From Kutzneria sp035492655 (lineage in GTDB: Bacteria; Actinomycetota; Actinomycetes; Mycobacteriales; Pseudonocardiaceae), in the NCBI GenBank assembly GCA_035492655.1, contig DATJJB010000492.1:1-33283 (forward strand): a stretch of 33,283 nucleotides of DNA. The letters are read 5' to 3'. Below, piece by piece: positions 1 through 8,669 of the stretch; within the stretch, counting starts at the first letter, position 1; every line of letters starts with the position of its first letter. Made by a program: the position numbers and the translations under genes. The notes under the pieces were generated by a model. That model worked only from the letters and a program-made list of their open reading frames with translations. It was not told the origin of the DNA and searched no databases.

Positions 1-1
1 C

Positions 2-715
2 GTCAAGGCCGTCACCGATCCGCTGTTCCTGCGCGGGGTTCTCCGCGTGGCCACGTTCTTCGTGGTGCAGGTGCCGGTGATGCTGGTGCTGGCGCTGGTG
101 TTCGCGCTCGCGCTGGACAGCGGGCTGATGCGGCTGGCCCGGGTGGTGCGGCTGGGCATCTTCGTGCCGTACGCGGTGCCGAGCGTGGTCGCCGCGCTGA
201 TGTGGGGCTACCTCTACGGACCGGACTACGGCCCGTTCGCCCAGCTGGGCCGGCTGCTGCACCTGTCGGCGCCGAACTTCCTCGGCGACAGCTGGATGTT
301 GGGCAGCCTGGCCAACGTCGTCACGTGGGAGTTCGTCGGCTACAACATGATCATCCTGTACGCCGCGCTGCGCACCATCTCGCCCGAGCTGTACGAGGCG
401 GCCGCGGTCGACGGCGCGGGAGCCTGGCGGATCGCCTGGTCGGTCAAGCTTCCCGCGCTGCGGCCGGCGCTGGTGCTGACGCTGCTGTTCTCGGTGATCG
501 GCAGCTTCCAGCTGTTCAACGAGCCGAAACTGTTGCAGCCACTGGCTCCTTCGGTGATCGACAGCGGCTACACGGCCAACCTCTACGCCTACTCGCTCGC
601 GTTCACCGGCCAGCAGGCCAACTACGCGGCCACCGTGTCCTTCCTGCTGGGCCTGGTCATCGTGGCGGTGTCGTACGGCTTCCTGCTGGCCTCGAACCGT
701 AGGAGGGCAGTGTGA
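2..715 (+). CDS. Sugar ABC transporter permease, MalF/UgpA type (5' end outside window)
   Basis: This is one of two membrane subunits of a CUT1-type carbohydrate importer. The reading frame is already open at base 2, so the true start lies upstream; the GTG at 47 is internal. Hydrophobic membrane segments alternate through the protein. The cytoplasmic EAA loop that docks on the ATPase is visible as EAAAVDGAGAWRIAWSVKLP, followed by further membrane helices. The stop overlaps the next permease start by 4 bp (GTGA), so the two are translationally coupled, as usual for MalF/MalG pairs. A solute-binding protein would be expected upstream, outside the window. The substrate is inferred from the downstream GH42 and GH93 genes to be a galactose- or arabinose-containing oligosaccharide; nothing in the permease itself fixes this. 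Confidence 0.93.
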   Translation, partial: VKAVTDPLFLRGVLRVATFFVVQVPVMLVLALVFALALDSGLMRLARVVRLGIFVPYAVPSVVAALMWGYLYGPDYGPFAQLGRLLHLSAPNFLGDSWMLGSLANVVTWEFVGYNMIILYAALRTISPELYEAAAVDGAGAWRIAWSVKLPALRPALVLTLLFSVIGSFQLFNEPKLLQPLAPSVIDSGYTANLYAYSLAFTGQQANYAATVSFLLGLVIVAVSYGFLLASNRRRAV

Positions 716-1626
716 CCGCCACCCTCTCCGCCCCGCCGCGCACTTCGGTCGACATCCCGGTGCCGACGCGCGGCCGGAGCCGCCGCAGCACGCCGCTGAC
801 CATCGCGATGGTCGCGGCGCTGGCCTACTTCCTGCTGCCGCTGGTCTGGCTGCTCATCTCGTCGACGAAGAACACCCAGGACCTGTTCACCACCTTCGGG
901 CTCTGGTTCTCCCGGTCCCCGCAGCTGCTGGCCAACGTCGAAGCGACGGTGACCCACGACGGCGGCGTGTTCCTGCGCTGGCTGCTGAACACCTTGCTGT
1001 ACGCGGGTGTGAGCGCCGTCGGCGCCGCGTTGTTGGCCGCCGCGGCGGGTTACGGCTTCGCCAAGTTCCGCTTCCGTGGCCAGGGCGCGTGGTTCAACCT
1101 GGTCGTCGGCGCGGTCATGGTGCCGACCACCGCGCTGGCCATCCCGACGTACCTGCTGTTCGCGCAGGTCGGCCTGGTCGACACGCCGTGGGCGGTGATC
1201 CTGCCCTCGCTGGTCAACCCGTTCGGCCTGTTCCTGATGCGGGTCTACGCGCAGGACGCGGTGCCCGACCACGTGATCGAGGCGGCCCGCATCGACGGCG
1301 CGGGGGAGTGGCGGATCTTCGCGCAGATCGCGTTGCGGCTGCTGGCGCCCGGACTCGTCACGGTCGTGCTGTTCACGCTGGTCGCCACGTGGAACAACTA
1401 CTTCCTGCCGCTGATCATGCTCAACGACCCGAAGCTGTACCCGGTGACGGTGGGGCTGGCCTCCTGGGCGGCCCAGGCGCAGAACGGCGGGGCCGGCGCC
1501 AGCGGCGAGATGCTGCCGCTGGTGGTCACCGGATCCCTGCTGTCGATCGTGCCCCTCGTCGTCGCTTTCCTGTTGCTGCAACGGTACTGGCAGAGCGGCC
1601 TGGCCGCCGGCAGCGTCAAGCAGTGA
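712..1626 (+). CDS. Sugar ABC transporter permease, MalG/UgpE type
   Basis: Second membrane subunit of the CUT1 importer, 304 residues. The GTG start at 712 overlaps the stop of the upstream permease and is preceded by a clear AGGAGG ribosome site. A short polar N-terminus (about residues 1-25) leads into about six hydrophobic segments. The EAA loop EAARIDGAGEWRIFAQIALR lies near residue 185 and contacts the shared ATPase, which is usually encoded elsewhere in actinomycetes (MsiK type). The protein ends in the polar tail typical of MalG proteins. The GH42 gene follows after 23 bp, so importer and cytoplasmic glycosidase are probably one transcript. Family assignment is firm; substrate is inferred from neighbours. 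Confidence 0.95.
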   Translation: MTATLSAPPRTSVDIPVPTRGRSRRSTPLTIAMVAALAYFLLPLVWLLISSTKNTQDLFTTFGLWFSRSPQLLANVEATVTHDGGVFLRWLLNTLLYAGVSAVGAALLAAAAGYGFAKFRFRGQGAWFNLVVGAVMVPTTALAIPTYLLFAQVGLVDTPWAVILPSLVNPFGLFLMRVYAQDAVPDHVIEAARIDGAGEWRIFAQIALRLLAPGLVTVVLFTLVATWNNYFLPLIMLNDPKLYPVTVGLASWAAQAQNGGAGASGEMLPLVVTGSLLSIVPLVVAFLLLQRYWQSGLAAGSVKQ

Positions 1627-1649
1627 CTCACCCACTGGGAGGTTCAGCC

Positions 1650-3740
1650 ATGGCGGTGCTACCCGCCCGCGTCCTGTTCGGGGCCGCGTACTACCACGAG
1701 TACCAGCCGACCGACCGGCTCAAGAAGGACCTCGACCTGATGGTCGAGGCCCGGTTCAGCGTGATCAGGGTCGGCGAGTCGGTGTGGTCCACCTGGGAGC
1801 CGGAGAACGGCCGGTTCGACCTCGACTGGCTCCAGCCGGTGCTCGACGGCGCCCACGAACGCGGCATCTCCGTCATCCTGGGCACGCCGACCTACGCCGT
1901 GCCGCCGTGGCTGGCCCGGCAGTACCCCGAGATCGCCGGCGAGCGGACCACCGGGCAGCGCATCGGCTGGGGCGCGCGGCAGGAGGTGGACTTCACCCAC
2001 CCGGCGTTCCGGTTCCACGCCGAGCGGGTGGTCCGCCAGATCCTCGGCCGGCACGCCTCGCATCCGGCCGTCATCGGGTTCCAGGTGGACAACGAGCCCG
2101 GTCCCGAGCTGCTGCACAACCACGGCGTGTTCCAACGGTTCGTCGACCACCTGCGGGACACCTACGGCGATGTCGAGACGCTCAACCGGGAGTGGGGCCT
2201 GGTCTACTGGTCGCACCGGCTGTCCACCTGGGCCGACCTGTGGACGCCGGACAACAATGCCCAGCCGCAGTACGACGTGGCGTGGCGGGCCTTCCAGGCC
2301 GCTCAGGTGAACGAGTTCATCGGCTGGCAGGCCGACATCGTGCGCGAGTTCGCCCGCCCCGAGCAGTTCGTCACCACCTGCATCTCCTACACCCGGCGGG
2401 CCGTCGAGGACGACCAGCTGACCGACCGGCTGGACGTCACGGCCGGCAACCCGTACTACGACATGCAGGACGGGCTCGAACTGCCCGATTCCACCCCCGA
2501 CGGCCACGAGCACAACTGGCGCACCGCCGGGGTGTGGTCGTTGTACGAGACCGCCGACCAGATGTTCTCCTCACGCCAGGAACCGTTCCTGGTCACCGAG
2601 ACCAACGCCGGCAACATCGGCGCCCCATGGGACAACCGGCCGGCCTACGACGGCCAGTGGCGGCAGGCGGCGTGGGCGCTGGTGTCCCGCGGCGCGCGGA
2701 TGATCGAGTACTGGCACTGGCACACGCTGCACTTCGGCACCGAGACGTACTGGGGCGGTGTCCTGCCGCACAGCGGCCTGCCCGGCCGCACCTACGCCGA
2801 GCTGGCCCGGCTGGGTGCCGAGTTCGAGGCGGCCGGCGCGCTGGTCGCCGGCATCGAGCCGGACGCCGACCTCACGATGGTCTACTCCACGGCCAGCAAA
2901 TGGCTCATGGAGAAGTACCCGCCTCTGCCCACAGCGGACGGTGGCCCGGATTCCACCGCGTACCACCGGTTCTTCGACCCGTTCTACCGCGGCGCGTTCG
3001 ACGCCGGCCGGCAGGTGCGGATCGTGCATGCCCGGCAGTTGCCCGATCTCAGCCCGGAACACCATCCGGTGCTGGTCGTTCCCGCGCTGTACGTCGTCGA
3101 CGACGCCACCATCGACTGGCTCGAGTCCTACGCGCACGCGGGCGGACATCTCGTCCTGGGTACGCGGACGGCCTACGCCGACCACGAGGCGCGTGCGCGC
3201 AACGAGGTCGCGCCGGCCCGCCTGGTCGAGGCCGCGGGCGTGCACTACGACGAGTTCAGCAACCTCACCCGTGACATTCCCGTACGTGGCACCGGGATGG
3301 ACCTGCCCGACGGTGCGACCGCCACCAAGTGGATCGACGGTCTCAACGCCACCGACGCCGATGTCCTCGTCGAGTACGACCACCCGCACTTCGGGCGGTG
3401 GCCGGCAATCACCACTCGCCGGCACGGCGAAGGCCGCGTCACCTACGTCGGCACCGTGCCCGATCGCAAGCTGGCCGGCGCGCTGGCGGCCTGGCTGACG
3501 CCGGCGCCGTGCAGCGGCTGGCTCGCTCTCCCCGAGTCCGTGACGGTGTCGACCGGGACCTCCCCGGACGGCCGGCGCGTCCACGTGGTGCACAACTGGA
3601 GCTGGTCGCCGACCGGCGCCACGGTGCCGGTGGACCTGTCGGATGCCTTCGACGGCACCGTTTTCCGCACCGGCCAGGCAATACGCCTCGGCGCGTGGGA
3701 CGTTCGTGTTCTCGTCGGCGCGGCCCCTACGACGAAGTAG
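1650..3740 (+). CDS. GH42 beta-galactosidase, cytoplasmic
   Basis: Retaining beta-galactosidase of family GH42, 696 residues, the usual size for the family. The frame is open far upstream of 1650, but the ATG there follows GGGAGG by a proper distance and begins the GH42 fold (FGAAYYHEYQP). The TIM barrel fills about residues 8-380. The acid/base is E149 in FQVDNEPG and the probable nucleophile is E317 in LVTETNAG. A trimerisation-like domain (VLVVPALYVVDDATIDWL) and a small C-terminal beta domain follow. There is no signal peptide, so it should act on imported galactosides. It follows two permeases and precedes a secreted arabinanase, suggesting breakdown of galactan or arabinogalactan oligosaccharides. 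Some GH42 enzymes are alpha-L-arabinopyranosidases, so exact specificity is open. Confidence 0.93.
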   Translation: MAVLPARVLFGAAYYHEYQPTDRLKKDLDLMVEARFSVIRVGESVWSTWEPENGRFDLDWLQPVLDGAHERGISVILGTPTYAVPPWLARQYPEIAGERTTGQRIGWGARQEVDFTHPAFRFHAERVVRQILGRHASHPAVIGFQVDNEPGPELLHNHGVFQRFVDHLRDTYGDVETLNREWGLVYWSHRLSTWADLWTPDNNAQPQYDVAWRAFQAAQVNEFIGWQADIVREFARPEQFVTTCISYTRRAVEDDQLTDRLDVTAGNPYYDMQDGLELPDSTPDGHEHNWRTAGVWSLYETADQMFSSRQEPFLVTETNAGNIGAPWDNRPAYDGQWRQAAWALVSRGARMIEYWHWHTLHFGTETYWGGVLPHSGLPGRTYAELARLGAEFEAAGALVAGIEPDADLTMVYSTASKWLMEKYPPLPTADGGPDSTAYHRFFDPFYRGAFDAGRQVRIVHARQLPDLSPEHHPVLVVPALYVVDDATIDWLESYAHAGGHLVLGTRTAYADHEARARNEVAPARLVEAAGVHYDEFSNLTRDIPVRGTGMDLPDGATATKWIDGLNATDADVLVEYDHPHFGRWPAITTRRHGEGRVTYVGTVPDRKLAGALAAWLTPAPCSGWLALPESVTVSTGTSPDGRRVHVVHNWSWSPTGATVPVDLSDAFDGTVFRTGQAIRLGAWDVRVLVGAAPTTK

Positions 3741-3750
3741 AGAGGCATCG

Positions 3751-5502
3751 ATGTTCCCTGCCAACAGATCCGTCCGGGTGGCGCTGCTGACCGCCGCCGC
3801 CCTGGTGCTCGCCGTCTGCGCGCCCGCGCAGGCCCAGACCAGCTCAGTGCAGACCGTGTTCACACCGACCGCGGCCGCCGGCTACGTCAACCCCGGCGTG
3901 ATGTACGCCCGCGCGCTCACCCTGCAACACAACGGTTCCGCCAACGGCACCATGCTGAGCACGTTCGAGGTGTACACCAACTCGACACCGTACTTCCCGG
4001 TGTACCAGAGCACCGACGGTGGGCACAGCTGGTCCTACCTGTCCCGGGTCACCGACACCGTCAACGGCTTCGGGATGCGGTGGAACCCGCAGATCTACGA
4101 ACTGCCGGCGGCGCTGGGCAAGCTGCCGGCCGGCACCCTGCTGGCATCCGGGCTGTCGGTGCCGGCCGACCGCTCGTCGACCGAGATCCTGTTGTACGCC
4201 AGCACGGATCGCGGGAAGTCGTGGAAGTTGCTGAGCTCGGTGGCCAAGGGTGGCCCGGCGTGGGTGAACGACCCCAACACGCCGATCTGGGAACCGTTCC
4301 TGCTGATGACCAACGGCAGGCTCATCGTCTACTACTCCGACCAGCGGCAGAACTCCGTGCACTCGCAGAAACTCGTGCACCAGACCAGCACGGACGGCGT
4401 GCACTGGCGGCCGGTCGTCGACGATGTCGCCTACGCCGCGCAGAGTGCCCGGCCCGGCATGGCCACCGTCGCGCCGATCGGCGGCGGCCGCTGGATCATG
4501 ACCTACGAGTACTGCGGCGCCCCGGCCGGCAGCTGCCCGGCGTACTACCGGATCGCCACCGACCCGGAGAAGTTCGCCGCCGCCGACGATCACCAGATCG
4601 TGCTCGACGACGGCAGCAAGCCGTGTTGCCAGCCGTACGTCGTCTGGACGCCCAGCGGCGGTCCGAACGGCACCATCGTCGTCACCACCGGCGGCCAGAC
4701 CGCGCTGTCGATCAACACCGCCGGCGGCGACCCGACCGCCTGGCGCTCGCAGGCCTCCAACGCCCCCGGCGGCTACAGCCGCTCGCTGATGCTCATGCCC
4801 GACGGCAACACCGTCATGACACTGACCGGCGGCTACCACGACAGCAATTACCTCAACCAGGTGCAGTACGCGTTCGACCACATCGCACCGGGCATCTCCT
4901 CCGGCGCGACCTACACCCTGACCAACGGCCGCACCACGCTGACCTCGCCGATCACCCGTCAATCCGACGGCTACTTCCGGCTCAAGGACGCGCAGGAGTG
5001 GTCGATCGTCCAGCAGACCGACGGCAGCTACACGCTGACCAGCCGGAGCAACGGCGACAGCTCTCCACAGTGGACACTCACCCAGACCGCGCTGCCCGAT
5101 CTGACCACCGGTGACTTCACCCTGCAGAACGACTTCGGCAAGTACCTGGAGATCCCGGGCGGTTCCACCGCGGCCGGCACGCAGGCCGACCAGTGGTGGT
5201 ACGCCAACCAGCCCTGGCACCTGTGGCACTTCGCCGCGGCGGCCGGCGGCTACCGGATCGTCAACGCCCAGTCCGGGCTCGCGCTCACCGACAACGGCTC
5301 CATCACGCAGACCGCGGCCGGCGGTGACGACCAGGTGTGGACACTCGTCCCGCACGGCAGCCGGTACCTGGTCAAGAACGTCAGCACCGGGAAGTTCCTG
5401 ACCATCGCCAAGAGCGTGCCGACCGATCTGGCCAAGGCGTTGTCCTGGAACGAGATCGACACGCCGGACCAGTACTGGACGGTCCGTCGGATCAACAACT
5501 GA
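3751..5502 (+). CDS. Secreted GH93-like exo-arabinanase with C-terminal beta-trefoil
   Basis: 583 residues with a Sec signal peptide (cleavage near AQA-QT, residue 29). The catalytic part (about 40-375) is a sialidase-like propeller with Asp-boxes STDGGHSW (87-94), STDRGKSW (151-158) and a degenerate STDGVHW (213-219). Stretches such as TPIWEPFLL, YYSDQRQNS, KLVHQTSTDGVHW, VVDDVAY and MTYEY match my memory of GH93 exo-1,5-alpha-L-arabinanases rather than true sialidases. On that basis E181 (WEPFL) and E253 (TYEY) are the likely catalytic pair. Residues about 385-583 form a ricin-type trefoil, probably sugar-binding. The start follows AGAGAGG, 10 bp after the GH42 stop, so it is in that operon. 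It would release arabinobiose from arabinan outside the cell. Alternative label: generic exo-alpha-sialidase. Confidence 0.8.
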   Translation: MFPANRSVRVALLTAAALVLAVCAPAQAQTSSVQTVFTPTAAAGYVNPGVMYARALTLQHNGSANGTMLSTFEVYTNSTPYFPVYQSTDGGHSWSYLSRVTDTVNGFGMRWNPQIYELPAALGKLPAGTLLASGLSVPADRSSTEILLYASTDRGKSWKLLSSVAKGGPAWVNDPNTPIWEPFLLMTNGRLIVYYSDQRQNSVHSQKLVHQTSTDGVHWRPVVDDVAYAAQSARPGMATVAPIGGGRWIMTYEYCGAPAGSCPAYYRIATDPEKFAAADDHQIVLDDGSKPCCQPYVVWTPSGGPNGTIVVTTGGQTALSINTAGGDPTAWRSQASNAPGGYSRSLMLMPDGNTVMTLTGGYHDSNYLNQVQYAFDHIAPGISSGATYTLTNGRTTLTSPITRQSDGYFRLKDAQEWSIVQQTDGSYTLTSRSNGDSSPQWTLTQTALPDLTTGDFTLQNDFGKYLEIPGGSTAAGTQADQWWYANQPWHLWHFAAAAGGYRIVNAQSGLALTDNGSITQTAAGGDDQVWTLVPHGSRYLVKNVSTGKFLTIAKSVPTDLAKALSWNEIDTPDQYWTVRRINN

Positions 5503-5579
5503 GGAATGCTCGGGTGGCGGCGGGTCGCCGTCACCCGATGTTCATTTGCCGGCAGGAGAGGACAGCGTACCGTGGGGCG

Positions 5580-5963
5580 ATGAACACGGGAGATGTCACG
5601 CGGACAGCGCTGGCGGCCATCCGCGTCTTCAACGGCGCGGTCGGACTGTTCGCGGCCCAACGGATGGCCGCCCAACTCGGCGGTGAACTGGGCGACGACA
5701 AGAGATTCGTCTATCCGGCGCGAATGTTCGGCGTCCGCACGATCGTGCTCGGCGTCGATCTGCTGACCCTGCGGGCGAACGACCCGGGGGCGCGCCGGGT
5801 GCTGCAACAGGCTGTGCTGATCCACGCGTCCGACACGGCCTCGGCGGCCTACGCCGGGTGGCGGGGCGAGCTGCCGGCCAAGGCCGCGAAGTTCACCACG
5901 GCGGTGTCCGCGGTCAACACCGCACTGGCGATCGTCTCGCTGGCCACCTATCGACGGCAGTGA
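5580..5963 (+). CDS. Small hydrophobic protein of unknown function, possibly DUF4267-like
   Basis: A 127-residue protein with hydrophobic stretches near residues 10-28, 48-63 and 104-122, so probably a small membrane protein. The pattern RVFNGAVGLFAAQRMA followed by ARMFGVRTIVLGV recalls short membrane proteins often filed as DUF4267, but I cannot confirm this. The ATG at 5580 is preceded by GTGGGGCG, a weak ribosome site. The last 50 bp overlap the 3' end of the convergent AraC gene. It sits 77 bp after the GH93 gene and starts a small island that looks unrelated to polysaccharide use. No enzymatic motif is visible. Confidence 0.65.
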   Translation: MNTGDVTRTALAAIRVFNGAVGLFAAQRMAAQLGGELGDDKRFVYPARMFGVRTIVLGVDLLTLRANDPGARRVLQQAVLIHASDTASAAYAGWRGELPAKAAKFTTAVSAVNTALAIVSLATYRRQ

Positions 5964-6804
5964 CCGAATGCCGGAACTCGCCCGGTGTCATTCCTGTGTG
6001 GCGGGTGAAGAACTTGCCGAAGTTGGTGGGTTCGCTGAACCCGAGTCGCCGGGCGATGACGGCCACCGGCTCGTCGGTGTGCGCGAGCAGTCGGCGGGCC
6101 TCCAACGCCACCCGCTCGTCGATGACGTGCTTGACCGGTTGTCCGGTGGCGGCCAGGCAGGCGCGGGTGAGGGTGCGGACAGTGTACCCGAGCCGCTGGG
6201 CGTAGTCCTCGGCGCGGCGAGTCGTCCGGTACGAGCGCGCCAGCTCGGCCCGGAACCGGGCGTACGGCTCGCCGCCGGCGTGCGGATCGCCGTCCTGGTC
6301 CGGCCGGGGCAGCCGGTCGATCTGGAGCAGCAGTGCGGCCAGCAGGAACTGGAGGATCTCCGTCGAGATCGGGCCGTCGGCGCGGGTGAACTCGGCGCGT
6401 AGCTGGTCGAGCAGCGTGGCGACGAGCGCGTAGTCGGGACCGGCGCCGAGCTGCCAGCAGACCGGGCCGGACCAGTCGGCGACCAGGTGGTCCGCGCCGC
6501 TGAAGCGGGCCGGGAAGGCCGACGTGAACAGCACATGCGGGCCGTTCATCGTCCCCGACCAGTCGTAGCGCTGCACCTGGCCCGGCCGGATCCACAGCAG
6601 CGTGCCGGGGCGGCAGGGGTAGGTGGTGAAGTCGGCGGCCCGGTCGCCGTGGCCGTCGGTGACGAGGTTGATGGTGTGGAAGTCCGTGCGGTGCACGGCA
6701 TCGGGCAGCGTCATCCGGCCGCGCAGGGTGGCCAGGTCGGTGATCTCGAAGCCGGCGCCGCCCGTGTCGGGCGGGTTGAAGCCGTACTCCGGGATCGACA
6801 CCAC
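5914..6804 (-). CDS. AraC-family transcriptional regulator
   Basis: About 296 residues. The N-terminal half (about 20-160) looks like the cupin-type effector domain of AraC regulators (HTINLVTDGHGDRAADF, then RPGTLLWIRPGQVQRYDW). The C-terminal AraC/XylS double helix-turn-helix covers about 195-285, including YAQRLGYTVRTLTRACLAAT and the signature PVAVIARRLGFSEPTNFGKFF. Two adjacent GTG codons (6804 and 6801) could start it; the AGGAG site lies 4 and 7 bases upstream respectively, which favours 6801. It is divergent from the MBL hydrolase at 6916 across a 111-bp gap, so it probably controls that gene or itself; direct evidence is lacking. Its 3' end overlaps the convergent small protein by 50 bp. 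Confidence 0.92.
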   Translation of the reverse strand: MVSIPEYGFNPPDTGGAGFEITDLATLRGRMTLPDAVHRTDFHTINLVTDGHGDRAADFTTYPCRPGTLLWIRPGQVQRYDWSGTMNGPHVLFTSAFPARFSGADHLVADWSGPVCWQLGAGPDYALVATLLDQLRAEFTRADGPISTEILQFLLAALLLQIDRLPRPDQDGDPHAGGEPYARFRAELARSYRTTRRAEDYAQRLGYTVRTLTRACLAATGQPVKHVIDERVALEARRLLAHTDEPVAVIARRLGFSEPTNFGKFFTRHTGMTPGEFRHSVTAVDRWPARRSPVRC

Positions 6805-6821
6805 ATCGCTCCTGTCCGATT

Positions 6822-6850
6822 TTGACCACGGCAGGTCGCCAGCGTACCTC
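6822..6850 (+). promoter_or_regulatory. Candidate sigma-70-type promoter for the MBL hydrolase gene
   Basis: TTGACC (6822-6827) and TACCTC (6845-6850) are spaced by 17 bases in the 111-bp gap between the divergent AraC and MBL genes. The -35 match is good and the -10 is weak. Assignment by eye only. Confidence 0.35.
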
Positions 6851-6915
6851 GTCTACCAGGGTGTTCGGGACGAGAGTGTGGCCGACACACCCCGTTCGAC
6901 CACAGGGAGCACCTG

Positions 6916-7698
6916 ATGTCCGGCACCATCACCGTCCTCGACCGGGGCCCGGTCCGCATCCACACCTACGTCGCCCCCGACGACAGCGTGCACGTCACCA
7001 CGCACCTGATCGAGACCCCGAACCGGATCATCGCGGTCGACGGGCAGTTCCTGGCGGGCTACGCCGACGAGGTGGTGTCGTACGCGCGGAGTCTCGGCAA
7101 GCCGCTGGACCGGCTGATCGTCACGCACGCCCACCCGGACCACTACTACGGCGCGGCCCGCTTCGGCGCGCCGATCCACGCCCTGGCCGCCGTGCGGGAC
7201 CAGATCGCTGCGCTGGGGGACGCCCAGGACCCGACCGGTGCGCCCGTGCTGGCCGCCGACGTCACGCCCACGGTCGAGGTGGTGCCGGGCACCGAGGTGG
7301 TCGACGGGATCCCGTTCGTGTTCGAGGCCTACGCCGGCGGCGAGGCCGCCGACGAGCTGGTGATCAAGCTGCCGGCGCAGCGGGTGCTGGTCGCGCAGGA
7401 TCTGGTCTATCACGACATTCACCTGTTCCTGGGCAACAACGACATCGCCGGCTGGCGGCAGGCACTGGACAAGCTGGCCGCCGACGGTCCCTACGACGTC
7501 GTGCTGGCCGGGCACGGCGCGCCGGCCGGTCCCGAGGTGTTCGCGGAATTGCGGCAATACCTGGACGATGCCGGCGTGCTGCTGGTCGACGACGGCGAGG
7601 CCTACAAGAAGGCGATCGTCGGCCGCTACCCGAACCACGGCGGCCCGCTGCTGATCGACATCGCCAACGGGTATCTGTTCGGCACCGCCCATTCGTGA
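6916..7698 (+). CDS. MBL-fold metallo-hydrolase
   Basis: A 260-residue metallo-beta-lactamase-fold protein. The metal-binding signature THAHPDHYYGA is intact (H71, H73, D75, H76), and the later ligands are plausible: Asp in VAQDLVYHD and His in VLAGHGAP. The ATG at 6916 is preceded by AGGGAG. There is no signal peptide, so it is cytoplasmic. Members of this broad superfamily hydrolyse lactones, thioesters, phosphodiesters and other bonds, and the sequence does not tell which. It is divergent from the AraC regulator and followed, after a 164-bp gap, by a second MBL-like gene, suggesting a small detoxification or catabolic unit independent of the glycosidase operons. Confidence 0.88.
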   Translation: MSGTITVLDRGPVRIHTYVAPDDSVHVTTHLIETPNRIIAVDGQFLAGYADEVVSYARSLGKPLDRLIVTHAHPDHYYGAARFGAPIHALAAVRDQIAALGDAQDPTGAPVLAADVTPTVEVVPGTEVVDGIPFVFEAYAGGEAADELVIKLPAQRVLVAQDLVYHDIHLFLGNNDIAGWRQALDKLAADGPYDVVLAGHGAPAGPEVFAELRQYLDDAGVLLVDDGEAYKKAIVGRYPNHGGPLLIDIANGYLFGTAHS

Positions 7699-7862
7699 AT
7701 CATCGAACGCGAGTTCTCTTCGTGTTGTCATGAATTTCGGGTTACATGCTTGAGGCGCGCGAATTCCGGTGGCTATGGTCCACCTGCTTCACCGTGGTGG
7801 TGTCGAATGAATCGAAAACGCCATAATCGTCTCCTGAGCACTCCTCACGTATGGAGCCCTGC

Positions 7863-8669
7863 ATGAGTGATCTCCGTTTCACCGTTCTCGACCTCGATTT
7901 CCCGGTCGGGTCGAAGAACAAGACCGCCACCCTGGTGACCGGCGAACACGACGCGCTGCTGGTGGACGCCGGCTTCACCCGGGCCGACGGGCACCGGATC
8001 GTCGCCGCCGTGCTGGACTCCGGCCGAAGACTCGTGGCGGTGTTCGTCAGCCACGGCGACCCGGACTTCTACTTCGGCGCCGAGGTGATCGCCGACGCGT
8101 TCCCGGGCGTGGCGTTCGTCGCGACACCGCAGGTCATCGAGCACATCGAGCAGTCATACGTCGGCAAGCTCAAGGCGTGGGAGACGCTGGGCCCGAACCG
8201 GCCGACGCGGCTGGTCGAGCTGACGCCGTTGTACGGCGACCTGGTGCTGGAGGGTCGGGTCTTCGAACTGCGCGGCGGGATCGACCGGCTGCCGGACCGG
8301 CACTACCTCTGGCAGCCCGAACAACGGGTGATTCTCGGTGGCGTGCTGATATTCGCATGGGAGCACGTGTGGTTGGCCGACACGCCCAAACTGTGCCAGC
8401 GGGCGGCATGGGACGAGCTGCTGGAGGAAATGGAGTCCCTGCGGCCGGAACTGGTCGTGGCCGGGCATCGACTACCGAGCGCGCCGGCCGATGTCAGGGC
8501 CATCGCCGGCACCCGTGAGTACCTGCTGGCGTTCGAGGAGGAACTGGCCGGGGCCGCCGACGGCGCGGCGCTGACCGACGCGCTGCTGGAACGCTTTCCC
8601 GACCACGGCATGGTGATCGCGGCGCAGATCGGCGCCAAGGTCGCCAAGGGCGAGATGATCTGGGCATGA
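7863..8669 (+). CDS. MBL-fold protein with degraded metal-binding motif
   Basis: 268 residues with overall metallo-beta-lactamase-fold layout: an N-terminal beta strand region, ALLVDAGF, then the loop where HxHxDH should be. Here that loop reads SHGDPDFYFGA, so H64, D66, D68 and F69 occupy the ligand positions and two of three canonical His are lost. Later His in VVAGHRLP is kept. It may bind metal differently or be non-catalytic. An in-frame ATG at 7851 exists, but GGAG lies 6 bases before the ATG at 7863, which I prefer. Its stop overlaps the SnoaL-like gene start (ATGA), so the two are co-translated. It is separated from the canonical MBL gene by 164 bp. Confidence 0.82.
   Translation: MSDLRFTVLDLDFPVGSKNKTATLVTGEHDALLVDAGFTRADGHRIVAAVLDSGRRLVAVFVSHGDPDFYFGAEVIADAFPGVAFVATPQVIEHIEQSYVGKLKAWETLGPNRPTRLVELTPLYGDLVLEGRVFELRGGIDRLPDRHYLWQPEQRVILGGVLIFAWEHVWLADTPKLCQRAAWDELLEEMESLRPELVVAGHRLPSAPADVRAIAGTREYLLAFEEELAGAADGAALTDALLERFPDHGMVIAAQIGAKVAKGEMIWA

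Noticed and set aside
1089..1649. In-frame N-terminal extension of the first GH42 gene into the permease gene.
   Set aside because: It is an out-of-frame reading of the permease; the ATG at 1650 has a good ribosome site and begins the conserved fold.
3751..5502. Annotation as a sialidase on the basis of Asp-boxes.
   Set aside because: Asp-boxes occur in many propellers; the WEPFLL, SDQR, HQTSTDG and VDDVAY segments fit GH93 better, and I do not see a sialidase Arg triad.
7699..7862. Possible small - strand gene in the gap between the two MBL genes.
   Set aside because: The open frame there mostly overlaps the second MBL gene in antisense and shows no ribosome site or recognisable protein pattern.
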